From NCBI GenBank assembly GCA_021160245.1, contig JAGHCW010000125.1, positions 1-17,854 of the forward strand: a stretch of 17,854 nt of DNA. Reading direction: 5' to 3'. This document shows positions 6,637 to 13,599 of this stretch, one piece after another. Made by a program: the position numbers and the translations under genes. The notes under the pieces were generated by a model that made no database searches, was not told the origin of the DNA, and saw nothing but the letters and a program-made list of their open reading frames with translations. The DNA is from a bacterium (lineage in GTDB: Bacteria; B130-G9). Position 1 is the stretch's first letter. Each line of letters starts with the position of its first letter.

Positions 6637-8313
6637 ATGCGACACAAATCATTATTCGCGTGCGTAATTGTGATGTTTTCTCTTTCACTTGCTGCGTCGG
6701 CGCTGGCCGAGCCCGCCGTCCAGGTCTTTGCGAACAAGCTCGAATTCGACATCGGTGACAACATGGAGGTCTGGGTATCCGCGCAGAATCCTGACGAGGA
6801 GATATGGGTGGATTTTTATCTCTTTGTGAGATTGCCGGACGGAAACCTCTACTTCTGGCCGACCTTTTCGCGGACCCCGGAGCCATACAATGTCGTGCTT
6901 CCTGGTGGCTTTCAGATGCTGCCGATGAAGCTCTTTGAAATAGTTTTGCCGGACAACGCGATGATAGGGACGTTCACATGGTACGCCGCTCTGACACTTC
7001 CCGGCGACAATGTGATAATCGGGGATTTGAGCGAGATTAGCGTTACAGTGAACTCATCGACAGAGACTCTCCGCGCCTTTGCTTCAGCCACTCCAATGAG
7101 AGGGCTTGCTCCTCTTGAAGTCTTGTTCGAGGGCGTCGCTACTGGCGGCCGGCCGCCGTATCAGCTCTTCTGGGACTTTGAATCGGATGGCCAATACGAC
7201 GCAGAGTCGCCCGATTCGATCCATACCTATTCGGAGAGCGGCATGTTTGAGGCGGTGTTGTTCGTGCGTGACGCGAACCTAGATGTCGCGGAGGACTACT
7301 TGACTATAAACGTCGCCCCTGAACTAACAGTGGTGGCCGAGGCAACCCCTCAGAGCGGGGATATTCCGCTCGAAGTCTCCTTCATGGCGACGGCAGAGGG
7401 TGGATACGGGCCTTATACGTATCTCTGGGATTTTCAGGGCGATGGGAAGGCTGATAGCAGCCTTAGGGCGCCTGAGTTCACGTTCGTTCAGGAGGGCAAC
7501 TATTTCTGTGCTGTTCAAGCGACCGATTCCAGTGGCAATACTACCATAGATGTGGTCGTCATCGACGCTTACTTTGAGCGACCACCGACGGGCATGGTCC
7601 TTGTTTCTGGCAGCGTTTTCTCGATGGGTAGCACTGAGGAGGGCGACGAGATGCCAGAGCATGATGTCTGGCTCGACTCCTATTATATTGATAGGTACCC
7701 GGTGACAAACAGCCAATATAGGCAATTTACAATCGACACGCTCCACCTTCCCCCGGCTTTTTCGGAGGACGAGGATTTCAACCAGACAGACCACCCGGTC
7801 GTTGGTGTTACATTCTACGATGCGCTCACATATTGCGAGTGGATGGGCAAGTGCCTGCCGACTGAGGCGCAGTGGGAAAAAGCTGCGAAGGGCCCGACAC
7901 ACAGGATGTTCCCATGGGGCAACACGTTGCCGGATGCCGGCGGCGTCTTCTGGGCGAACATTCACAACGATGATGCCGCCGAAGAGGATGGCTTTGAGTT
8001 CACCTCGCCGGTTGGCTACTATGATGGTGAGAATTATGGCACGGGCAATGCTAAGAGCCCTTATGGGTGCTATGATATGGCCGGAAATGTGTGGGAGTGG
8101 TGCTCTGATTGGTATCTAACTGACTACTACCAGTACTCACCATATCGTAACCCCGCCGGGCCCAGTTTCGGGACAATGAAGGCTATCCGAGGCGGTTCGT
8201 GGGACAGTGATGTGTGGGATATCAGAACTTCAGGCCGTAACTGGTTTTCGCCATTAGACCTGAACCAATTCACCGGTTTCAGATGTGCTCAGGAGATATC
8301 GCCGGTCCGCTAA
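6637..8313 (+). CDS. Secreted protein with two PKD domains and an FGE/SUMF1-like domain
   Basis: AGGAGGT (6623-6629) precedes the ATG at 6637, giving 558 residues. A signal peptide (RHKSLFACVIVMFSLSLAASALA) ends near residue 24. Residues about 25-140 are an unassigned beta-rich domain. Two PKD domains follow, about 146-227 and 231-312, each with a WDF core (LFWDFESDG; YLWDFQGDG). Residues 316-552 are an FGE-sulfatase/SUMF1 domain: GMVLVSGSVFSMGS, DRYPVTNSQY, CLPTEAQWEKAAKG, YDMAGNVWEWCSDWY, AIRGGSWDS and GFRCA. In true formylglycine-generating enzymes the stretch after RGGS carries the copper-binding cysteine pair; here it reads RGGSWDSDVWDIRTSGRNW with no cysteine. It is therefore probably a binding or structural protein outside the cytoplasmic membrane, not a sulfatase activator. 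Confidence 0.9.
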   Translation: MRHKSLFACVIVMFSLSLAASALAEPAVQVFANKLEFDIGDNMEVWVSAQNPDEEIWVDFYLFVRLPDGNLYFWPTFSRTPEPYNVVLPGGFQMLPMKLFEIVLPDNAMIGTFTWYAALTLPGDNVIIGDLSEISVTVNSSTETLRAFASATPMRGLAPLEVLFEGVATGGRPPYQLFWDFESDGQYDAESPDSIHTYSESGMFEAVLFVRDANLDVAEDYLTINVAPELTVVAEATPQSGDIPLEVSFMATAEGGYGPYTYLWDFQGDGKADSSLRAPEFTFVQEGNYFCAVQATDSSGNTTIDVVVIDAYFERPPTGMVLVSGSVFSMGSTEEGDEMPEHDVWLDSYYIDRYPVTNSQYRQFTIDTLHLPPAFSEDEDFNQTDHPVVGVTFYDALTYCEWMGKCLPTEAQWEKAAKGPTHRMFPWGNTLPDAGGVFWANIHNDDAAEEDGFEFTSPVGYYDGENYGTGNAKSPYGCYDMAGNVWEWCSDWYLTDYYQYSPYRNPAGPSFGTMKAIRGGSWDSDVWDIRTSGRNWFSPLDLNQFTGFRCAQEISPVR

Positions 8314-8375
8314 TTGCGAGTTACGGTTGATTTGAGGGACCGGGGAAGTGGCAGGGCATCTACTGCGACTTTGTG

Positions 8376-10259
8376 TTAGATTCGCCTTGAACCCTCTGCC
8401 TCGCTGGGCTTCGGGTTTCTCTCGCTTCTTTGAAGACTTGCGATGTAAATTGACAGAACGGAGATTGCAGCCGGGGTTATGCCGGGGAGCCGTCGTGCGG
8501 CGCCGAGAGTTGCGGGGCGCGATTCTGCTAGTCTCTGTCGAATCTCGGCGCGAAGCCCGGGCACAGCATCGAAGTCAATTTGCTGTGGTATCCGGACCCC
8601 ATCCAGCCTCTCCCACCTCTCGATCTTCGCCTCTTCTCGCCTTATATATCCCTCGTATTTGACCTGCATTTCGACGATATCCTGATCAGGAGGGCCGAGG
8701 CGGGACTCGAAGCCTAGTCTTCCCGTCAGATCTGCATAGCTCACATCCGGGCGCCTGATGATCTCCAAGAGGCTTTTATTCCCGAATTCATCTTGGCACT
8801 CATCGCGGCAGACCTTATGAGATAGCGCGAACAACTCCGCCTCGCGTTCATTCTGCCGCCTCTTCATATCCGAGAACGTGTCATCGTCAATTAGCCCAAA
8901 CCTGTGGCCATGTCCCATGAGTCGCACGTCCGCCGTATCCGCCGAGAGCAGCAGACGGTGCTCCGAGCGCGCAGTGAACATCCGATAGGGTTCTCTGCAA
9001 CCTAGCGATACAAGGTCATCGATCATGACTCCGATATATCCCTCGCGCCTCGTCATCACAAACGGCGGCTCGCCACGAGCTTGCAGCGCGGCATTTATAC
9101 CGGCCAGAAGTCCCTGTCCGGCTGCCTCCTCATAGCCAGATGTGCCGTTTATCTGTCCGGCGAGAAAGAGCCGCTTCACTCTCTTGGTCTCAAGCCAGGG
9201 ATGCAGTTCGGTCGGTTGAATGAAAGCATACTCGATGGCGTAACCGGGCCTTGTTATCCTGACGTCCTGAAGCCCATCGACACTTCGGAGCATCGCAATT
9301 TGAACGTCGAAGGGCAGACTGGTCGCAAATCCGTTGGCGTAATACTCGGACGTGCTCAATCCCTCTGGCTCAATGAATATATGGTGCGTCTCCCTTTGGG
9401 GAAATCGCTTGATCTTGTCCTCAATCGATGGACAGTAGCGAATGCCCACGCCAGTTATCTTTCCGCTGAAGAGCGCCGATCGCTTGAGATTGTCCCTGAT
9501 TATCCGATGGCAATTCGGCGTAGTTCGGGCCAAATAACACCGAATCTTGTTGCCGTTGACCTCAGAGCTTCTGAACGAGAACTTCGGCGGCGGCTCATCT
9601 CCTGGTTGAGGCGTAAGCTTCGAGAAGTCTATCGTCTCCCCGTCGAGCCTGGGCGGCGTGCCGGTCTTGAGCCTCCGAAGGTCGAAACCGTTCAGCTCAA
9701 GCGAGCTTGCGAGACCCCGCGACGGAGGGTCTCCCAACCGACCGCCGGCGAACGACTCGGTCCCAATGTGCATCATGCCGGAGAGGAATGTGCCCGCGCA
9801 GATGACGACTGTCTTGGCCTCGATCTCGCCCCGGAATAGGCATCTAACGCCAGAGACCCCATCGGAATCGACCAGAAGGTCAACCACCTCGTCTTGCACC
9901 AGATCGAGTCGCTCCTGCGCCTCAACTACTTGCTTGAGGGCTTCGGAGTATCGAGACTTGTCGGCCTGGGCGCGGGGGCCGCGGACCGCCGGGCCCTTGC
10001 GCCTATTCAACAGTCGGAACTGTATGCCCGTTCTGTCAATGGTCCTAGCCATCTCGCCGCCCAGCGCGTCGATCTCCCGGACAATGTGCCCCTTGCCAAT
10101 GCCCCCTATCGCGGGATTGCAGGACATTGCGGCGACCTTGTCCGAATTGAGCGTTATGAATAAAACGCTGCAACCCATTCTCGACGCTGCGAGCGCCGCC
10201 TCGCATCCGGCGTGCCCCGCGCCGACGACGATTACATCAAAACTTCCTGCGCTATTCAT
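8376..10259 (-). CDS. mnmG: MnmG (GidA), tRNA U34 modification flavoprotein
   Basis: The 627-residue protein has the FAD motif DVIVVGAGHAGCEAALAASR, the conserved SCNPAIGGIGKGHIVREIDALGG, TGIQFRLLNRRKGPAVRGPRAQAD, LKTGTPPRLD, the cysteine in RYCPSIEDK, the PGYAIEY segment, GQINGTSGYEEAAGQG, and the C-terminal helical domain with VKYEGYI and PGITPAAIS. With MnmE it installs the carboxymethylaminomethyl or related group at wobble uridine 34 of tRNA. The ATG at 10259 gives a normal family N-terminus (MNSAGSFDVIVVG), although its Shine-Dalgarno is weak; an in-frame TTG at 10316 would add 19 residues without family similarity. It converges on the PKD-FGE gene with a 62-base gap in which I see no hairpin. 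No mnmE or rsmG is in view. Confidence 0.97.
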   Translation of the reverse strand: MNSAGSFDVIVVGAGHAGCEAALAASRMGCSVLFITLNSDKVAAMSCNPAIGGIGKGHIVREIDALGGEMARTIDRTGIQFRLLNRRKGPAVRGPRAQADKSRYSEALKQVVEAQERLDLVQDEVVDLLVDSDGVSGVRCLFRGEIEAKTVVICAGTFLSGMMHIGTESFAGGRLGDPPSRGLASSLELNGFDLRRLKTGTPPRLDGETIDFSKLTPQPGDEPPPKFSFRSSEVNGNKIRCYLARTTPNCHRIIRDNLKRSALFSGKITGVGIRYCPSIEDKIKRFPQRETHHIFIEPEGLSTSEYYANGFATSLPFDVQIAMLRSVDGLQDVRITRPGYAIEYAFIQPTELHPWLETKRVKRLFLAGQINGTSGYEEAAGQGLLAGINAALQARGEPPFVMTRREGYIGVMIDDLVSLGCREPYRMFTARSEHRLLLSADTADVRLMGHGHRFGLIDDDTFSDMKRRQNEREAELFALSHKVCRDECQDEFGNKSLLEIIRRPDVSYADLTGRLGFESRLGPPDQDIVEMQVKYEGYIRREEAKIERWERLDGVRIPQQIDFDAVPGLRAEIRQRLAESRPATLGAARRLPGITPAAISVLSIYIASLQRSERNPKPSEAEGSRRI

Positions 10260-10455
10260 GTGGCCATCATAGCAGGATTCTTCATTCAACCAAGCAGCTC
10301 CCGGGCCGGCAGACAAATGGAGCTGACAATCTTGCTAAAGTTCCCCAATCGATCTCCGATAAATAACAGGTGTGATTGCAGAGCGCACTATGCACGAGTC
10401 AAAAATGGAGCGAGGAGGTGATGGTTAAAGAGCAATAAACTCCGGCTAAGTAGTT

Positions 10456-10473
10456 CGTCTCTATTTTGAGACG
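10456..10473 (+). promoter_or_regulatory. Short hairpin upstream of flagellin 1
   Basis: CGTCTC (10456-10461) and GAGACG (10468-10473) form a perfect six-base stem with loop TATTTT. A GGA overlaps its 3' end (10473-10475). Whether it is transcribed depends on the unknown promoter position. It may be part of the leader structure or a protein-binding dyad. Confidence 0.35.
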
Positions 10474-10484
10474 GAAATCAGACA

Positions 10485-10534
10485 GGGCAAGGATGCCCAC
10501 CATTGCTACATATTGTGGCGAATATCACGGAGGA
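10485..10534 (+). promoter_or_regulatory. Predicted CsrA-binding leader of flagellin 1
   Basis: GGGC (10485-10488) and GCCC (10495-10498) form a four-base stem with loop AAGGAT. The sequence CAAGGATG across the loop matches the core of the known CsrA high-affinity consensus (ACARGGAUGU), with GGA at 10491-10493. A second GGA lies in the Shine-Dalgarno GGAGGA (10529-10534), 38 bases downstream, within the range a CsrA dimer is known to bridge. This predicts translational repression relieved by FliW. Confidence 0.6.
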
Positions 10535-10540
10535 AACAAC

Positions 10541-12028
10541 ATGAACGCAGAGACACAAGCACTTGGTATCCAGAACATGCTCTCTAAGATGAGCAGGGAT
10601 ATCGCAAAGGTAGAGAACCGAGTCAGTACCGGTTACAAAGTCACGAAGGCCTCAGACAGTCCCGCCGACTACGTTATCTCCCAGATGATGGGCAGGACTA
10701 TTTCTGGTCTGCAAACCGCCAAGGTCAACGTTGGCAATGCTAGCAACCTGGTCTCCGTCGCTGAGGGCGGTCTAAAAGGTATTAAAGACCTTCTGGGCGA
10801 GATGCGTGCGACCTCGCTAACGGCATCCGACGCCACGAAGTCAGGCGCAGAGAGAGCCGCTTTGAGGCAGACGATTGCGGAGCAAATGAAGGAGATCGAC
10901 GACATGGTCAAGCAGACCACGTGGGGCGGCAAGCAGCTGCTCAACGGCGCCGGACTCTTCGCCTTCCAGACGGGAGCGAATCCTGGTGACACGACGTCCG
11001 TCAAGATCGATCAGAACTTCTTTGCAAGAGAGATAGGTGTGGGTGACACAGGAGCAGCGGCTCAGGTGGCCTGGACGGCGGACTCAGATGGCCGAAATGT
11101 CTATGTCGGCGATTACAGCGCGGTTGAGGATGCCGAGTGGACAATTGAGTTCACAAGCGCCGGGACGTTCAATGTTACTAGCACGACGGTCGGCGAGCCA
11201 CCCACAGCGACAGGTGCAATTGGCTCACAGTATTCCGATGCCGGCATCCAATTTCAGCTTGCGGCAAGTGCCAATTCAACCGACTATGCAGTCGGTGATA
11301 GGGTAACTTTCTCAAGTAGCGCTTCCGTCATCGACTCGGTTACGGCGAATCGGGCAAAGGGCACAACTGGTAATGCCGCCGCAACAGCAGACAGCGCCTA
11401 CACCGGTGAAGTTGACGGGACGATTCAGATCAATATCACGGGTTCTGGTAACGCGACTGTCATCTCCTCACAGAGCCAGTTGACGGGTTCGTTCACATTC
11501 AGTGGTACCGATGGCTCAACGCAGTCCGGTACGTTGACTATCGACTCGGATGGACAGGCGACAATTACTGCGGGTTCGTGGGATTCTGGCATCACGATCC
11601 AGTTCAGCGACAATGACCAGATAGGAACCACGAATGACTTTATATCGGGCGATAGTTTCTCGTTTGATGTGGAGGCCGCTGCGGTGTCTGCTCCGGACAC
11701 AACGGGCGTGATCGGTGATAGCGGCATTAGCCTTGACACAGCGGCTGCGGCATCGACGTCTATTGCGCACATCGACAAGGCGATCAAAACGGTTGAGACT
11801 TATGAGACCCTCCTCGGTTCCACCTCCCGTAGGCTGGAGATCAGGGAGGCATCTCTATCAACCATGGTGGCGAACAACTCAGCAGCCATGGACCGTATTG
11901 TCAAGGCCGACCTGATGGAGGAGCAGTTGAACTTGACGAAGTACACCGTCCAGCAGCAGGCGGCACTCGCGATGTTCATGCACGCCAACACGCAGATGCA
12001 GACGGCGTTGTCAGTTCTGAGGATATAG
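10541..12028 (+). CDS. fliC: Flagellin, copy 1
   Basis: The 495-residue filament protein has the conserved N-terminal D0/D1 helices (residues 1-135: ENRVSTGYKVTKASDSPADYVIS, NASNLVSVAEGGLKGIKDLLGEMR) and C-terminal D1/D0 helices (about 405-495: VKADLMEEQLNLTKYTVQQQ, ANTQMQTALSVLRI). The surface-exposed middle, about 150-400, is Ser/Thr/Gly/Asp-rich beta sequence containing two similar modules. The ATG at 10541 is preceded by GGAGGA; an in-frame upstream start at 10466 lies before this site and lacks flagellin sequence. No signal peptide is seen, as expected for export by the flagellar type III system. It aligns without gaps to copy 2, roughly three quarters identical by eye. Confidence 0.97.
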   Translation: MNAETQALGIQNMLSKMSRDIAKVENRVSTGYKVTKASDSPADYVISQMMGRTISGLQTAKVNVGNASNLVSVAEGGLKGIKDLLGEMRATSLTASDATKSGAERAALRQTIAEQMKEIDDMVKQTTWGGKQLLNGAGLFAFQTGANPGDTTSVKIDQNFFAREIGVGDTGAAAQVAWTADSDGRNVYVGDYSAVEDAEWTIEFTSAGTFNVTSTTVGEPPTATGAIGSQYSDAGIQFQLAASANSTDYAVGDRVTFSSSASVIDSVTANRAKGTTGNAAATADSAYTGEVDGTIQINITGSGNATVISSQSQLTGSFTFSGTDGSTQSGTLTIDSDGQATITAGSWDSGITIQFSDNDQIGTTNDFISGDSFSFDVEAAAVSAPDTTGVIGDSGISLDTAAAASTSIAHIDKAIKTVETYETLLGSTSRRLEIREASLSTMVANNSAAMDRIVKADLMEEQLNLTKYTVQQQAALAMFMHANTQMQTALSVLRI

Positions 12029-12050
12029 GGCAAGTAGATAATTAGTCAAC

Positions 12051-12087
12051 ATGATTTGGGGCGGGCCTGCTGGCTCGCCCCAATCAT
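12051..12087 (+). terminator. Strong hairpin between flagellin 1 and fliS 1
   Basis: ATGATTTGGGGCGGGC (12051-12066) pairs with GCTCGCCCCAATCAT (12073-12087), allowing one bulge and one G-T pair, with a six-base loop. No T-run follows. It probably acts as a partial terminator or 3' stabiliser, giving much more flagellin than chaperone from one transcript. Confidence 0.6.
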
Positions 12088-12131
12088 CTGAATCCGCCCT
12101 ATATAAAGGGCCATAGAAGAAAGGCGTGTGT

Positions 12132-12521
12132 ATGAACTTGCAGTTGAGTGCAGGAAGAGCGTATCAGACTGTCCAAGTCAAAACGGCCAGCGCTCCCCGA
12201 ATAGTCTTGATGCTCTATGATGGTGGCCTGAAGTTTGCTGGGATTGCCAAGAAGCAGATGAGCGTCGGGAACACCAAGGAAGCGTACAAATTCCAAGGGA
12301 AACTGCTTAACGTTCTTTCTGAACTAATGCGCTCGCTAGTGCTCGATTCCGGGCACAAGGAGGCCGACAACTTCTTTTTTCTCTATGACCACATGAGCAA
12401 AGCAGTACGCATGGCAAACATTGAGCAGCAGGATGCCAGCGGCTTTGATGAGGTCTTGCGCATTATGGGCGAGCTCAGAAACAGCTGGAAGACCATGTTG
12501 GTCCAGAATGGAATGGCCTAG
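12132..12521 (+). CDS. fliS: FliS, flagellin export chaperone, copy 1
   Basis: The 129-residue helical protein has the FliS signature GRAYQTVQVKTASAPRIVLMLYDGGLKF near residues 8-35, then AYKFQGKLLNVLSELMRSL, and a C-terminal helix with LRNSWKTML. FliS binds the C-terminal D0 segment of unpolymerised flagellin and holds it for export. AAAGG (12120-12124) lies 7 bases before the ATG; a GTG two codons upstream is less well placed. It follows flagellin 1 after a strong hairpin and precedes flaG by 41 bases. Confidence 0.94.
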   Translation: MNLQLSAGRAYQTVQVKTASAPRIVLMLYDGGLKFAGIAKKQMSVGNTKEAYKFQGKLLNVLSELMRSLVLDSGHKEADNFFFLYDHMSKAVRMANIEQQDASGFDEVLRIMGELRNSWKTMLVQNGMA

Positions 12522-12562
12522 CCAGACAGATTGACTCTGGCGCTGGCCGGGAGGTTAGTTAG

Positions 12563-13036
12563 GTGATCAGGATTGAAGACGTATCCAGCGTTCAAGCGAA
12601 CGCAAATTACGGGGAGTCGCGGAAACCAGTGATGGCTCGACCACCAGGGGAGCGTAGTATCGTGGACGAGCTTGAGGTTTGGAGCGCCGACCAGGGCCAT
12701 GGGGCAGAAGTCAACGCGAGTCGCGTGATCGATAATGCCTGTTTCAGTTCGGACGAGTTTGTGTTGCCGGGAAACGAAGCCATGATAAATGCGCCGAGTG
12801 ACACCGGGCACAATGCGGAACGACTGGAGGAGTTCGTAGAGAAACTCAACGACATCAATTCGATCTTCGACAACCGCCTCGAGTTCGAATACGATCAGGA
12901 CCACGGGACATCTGTGATCCGAGTGATTGACAAGAACACCGACGAGGTCATCCGGGAGATACCTCCAGCGAGGTTTCTCGACGTGATGGGAAAAGCATTC
13001 AGCACACTCGGGATCGTTGTCGATCAGATTGTATAA
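12563..13036 (+). CDS. flaG: FlaG-family protein
   Basis: The GTG at 12563 follows GGGAGG (12549-12554) with an 8-base gap. Of 157 residues, the last 70 or so form the FlaG domain: LEEFVEKLNDINSIFDNRLEFEY, then TSVIRVIDKNTDEVIREIPPARFLDVMGKAFSTLGIVVDQIV, including the hallmark EVIREIPP. The first 85 residues are polar and unrecognised. FlaG proteins influence filament length or flagellin expression in several bacteria; the biochemical role is unsettled. The long N-terminal extension makes this longer than common FlaG proteins of about 120 residues. It occurs once, between the two flagellin-fliS units. Confidence 0.9.
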   Translation: MIRIEDVSSVQANANYGESRKPVMARPPGERSIVDELEVWSADQGHGAEVNASRVIDNACFSSDEFVLPGNEAMINAPSDTGHNAERLEEFVEKLNDINSIFDNRLEFEYDQDHGTSVIRVIDKNTDEVIREIPPARFLDVMGKAFSTLGIVVDQIV

Positions 13037-13068
13037 AAGAGACCCTCATCCATCCCCATTGCAAGGCG

Positions 13069-13101
13069 AAGGGGGCTGACGGCGCACGCCGCCGCCCCCT
13101 T
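13069..13101 (+). terminator. Hairpin after flaG
   Basis: AAGGGGGC (13069-13076) and GCCCCCTT (13094-13101) form a perfect eight-base stem, with an inner GGC/GCC pair in the loop. Only two T residues follow directly, so termination may be weak or factor-assisted. It starts 33 bases after the flaG stop. Confidence 0.55.
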
Positions 13102-13511
13102 ATCGCCGCGCCAGAAATATCCCAAGTCACCACCCGCCCGTCGCCGTTCTTGGCACGCGTCCCGATAAGTCTGGAGTCGATTGGGAAAACATTTCCCACC
13201 AAAATAGCACAATCGTCCGGCCAACCCAGGATACTCCCGCAGGGGCGATCCGGTTGACCTATAGGACAGCCTCAGTGCAAGCTGCTCACCCCAATTCACC
13301 CACGCGGGGCGATGCAAAGCCGCGACTTTTGTCCGCTCAAGAATTGCGCCGGCAGGTCGAGGCAAGAGCCAGGGCCGGAAAATACTGCCTCATTCGGGAG
13401 CGCTTTGTCGCCTTTTCTCTCATTATGTTTTTGCCTTCTGTCTCATCATATAGTTCATGGATGCCCTTTAATAGGCGTATGCGGCTACTTCATGTCATAT
13501 AAATGGGGATA
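13102..13511. other. Intergenic stretch without a supported gene
   Basis: I find no reading frame with a Shine-Dalgarno and recognisable protein features here. The left two thirds are GC-rich and contain fragments such as AGGGGCGATCCGG that resemble pieces of dispersed palindromes; the right third, from about 13420, becomes AT-richer toward the flagellin 2 promoter. It may be debris from the duplication that created the second flagellin unit. Confidence 0.5.
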
Positions 13512-13526
13512 TGGCACACATCGTGC
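13512..13526 (+). promoter_or_regulatory. Predicted sigma-54 (-24/-12) promoter of flagellin 2
   Basis: TGGCACACATCGTGC matches the sigma-54 consensus TGGCACG-N4-TTGC at the invariant GG (13513-13514) and GC (13525-13526) with correct spacing; two other positions differ. Transcription would start near 13538, leaving a leader of about 62 bases. Sigma-54 drives late flagellar genes in several lineages. No comparable match was found upstream of flagellin 1. Confidence 0.6.
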
Positions 13527-13538
13527 TTAGTCGGTTAG

Positions 13539-13594
13539 ATGCGAATGGACGCGTAATATATTCGACAGAGCATTCAACGTATAGCCAAGGAGGA
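13539..13594 (+). promoter_or_regulatory. Predicted CsrA-binding leader of flagellin 2
   Basis: ATGCG (13539-13543) and CGCGT (13550-13554) form a five-base stem with one G-T pair and loop AATGGA, which presents GGA at 13547-13549. A second GGA is in the Shine-Dalgarno AAGGAGGA (13587-13594), 42 bases downstream. The layout copies that of flagellin 1 although the hairpin sequences differ. With the predicted sigma-54 start, the hairpin would be at the very 5' end of the message. Confidence 0.58.
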
Positions 13595-13599
13595 AAAGC

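Noticed and set aside
7324-7965. Minus-strand ORF of 213 codons
   Set aside because: It is antisense to the well-supported PKD-FGE gene, with no recognisable domain.
7582-8292. Target gene of a diversity-generating retroelement
   Set aside because: FGE-like folds are common targets, but no reverse transcriptase or template repeat is present in the window.
9081-9839. Plus-strand ORF of 252 codons
   Set aside because: It lies wholly antisense to mnmG, has no family-like sequence and reflects codon bias of the real gene.
10260-10316. Longer start for mnmG
   Set aside because: The extra residues precede the normal family N-terminus and show no similarity to it.
10426-10452. Sigma-28 promoter for flagellin 1 (TAAAGAGC ... 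GCTAAGTA)
   Set aside because: The -35 half is fair but only about four of eight -10 positions match; not strong enough to list.
13024-13365. Minus-strand ORF of 113 codons in the long intergenic region
   Set aside because: It overlaps the flaG end and the terminator hairpin, lacks a clear ribosome site and has a mixed, Arg-rich composition typical of noise.
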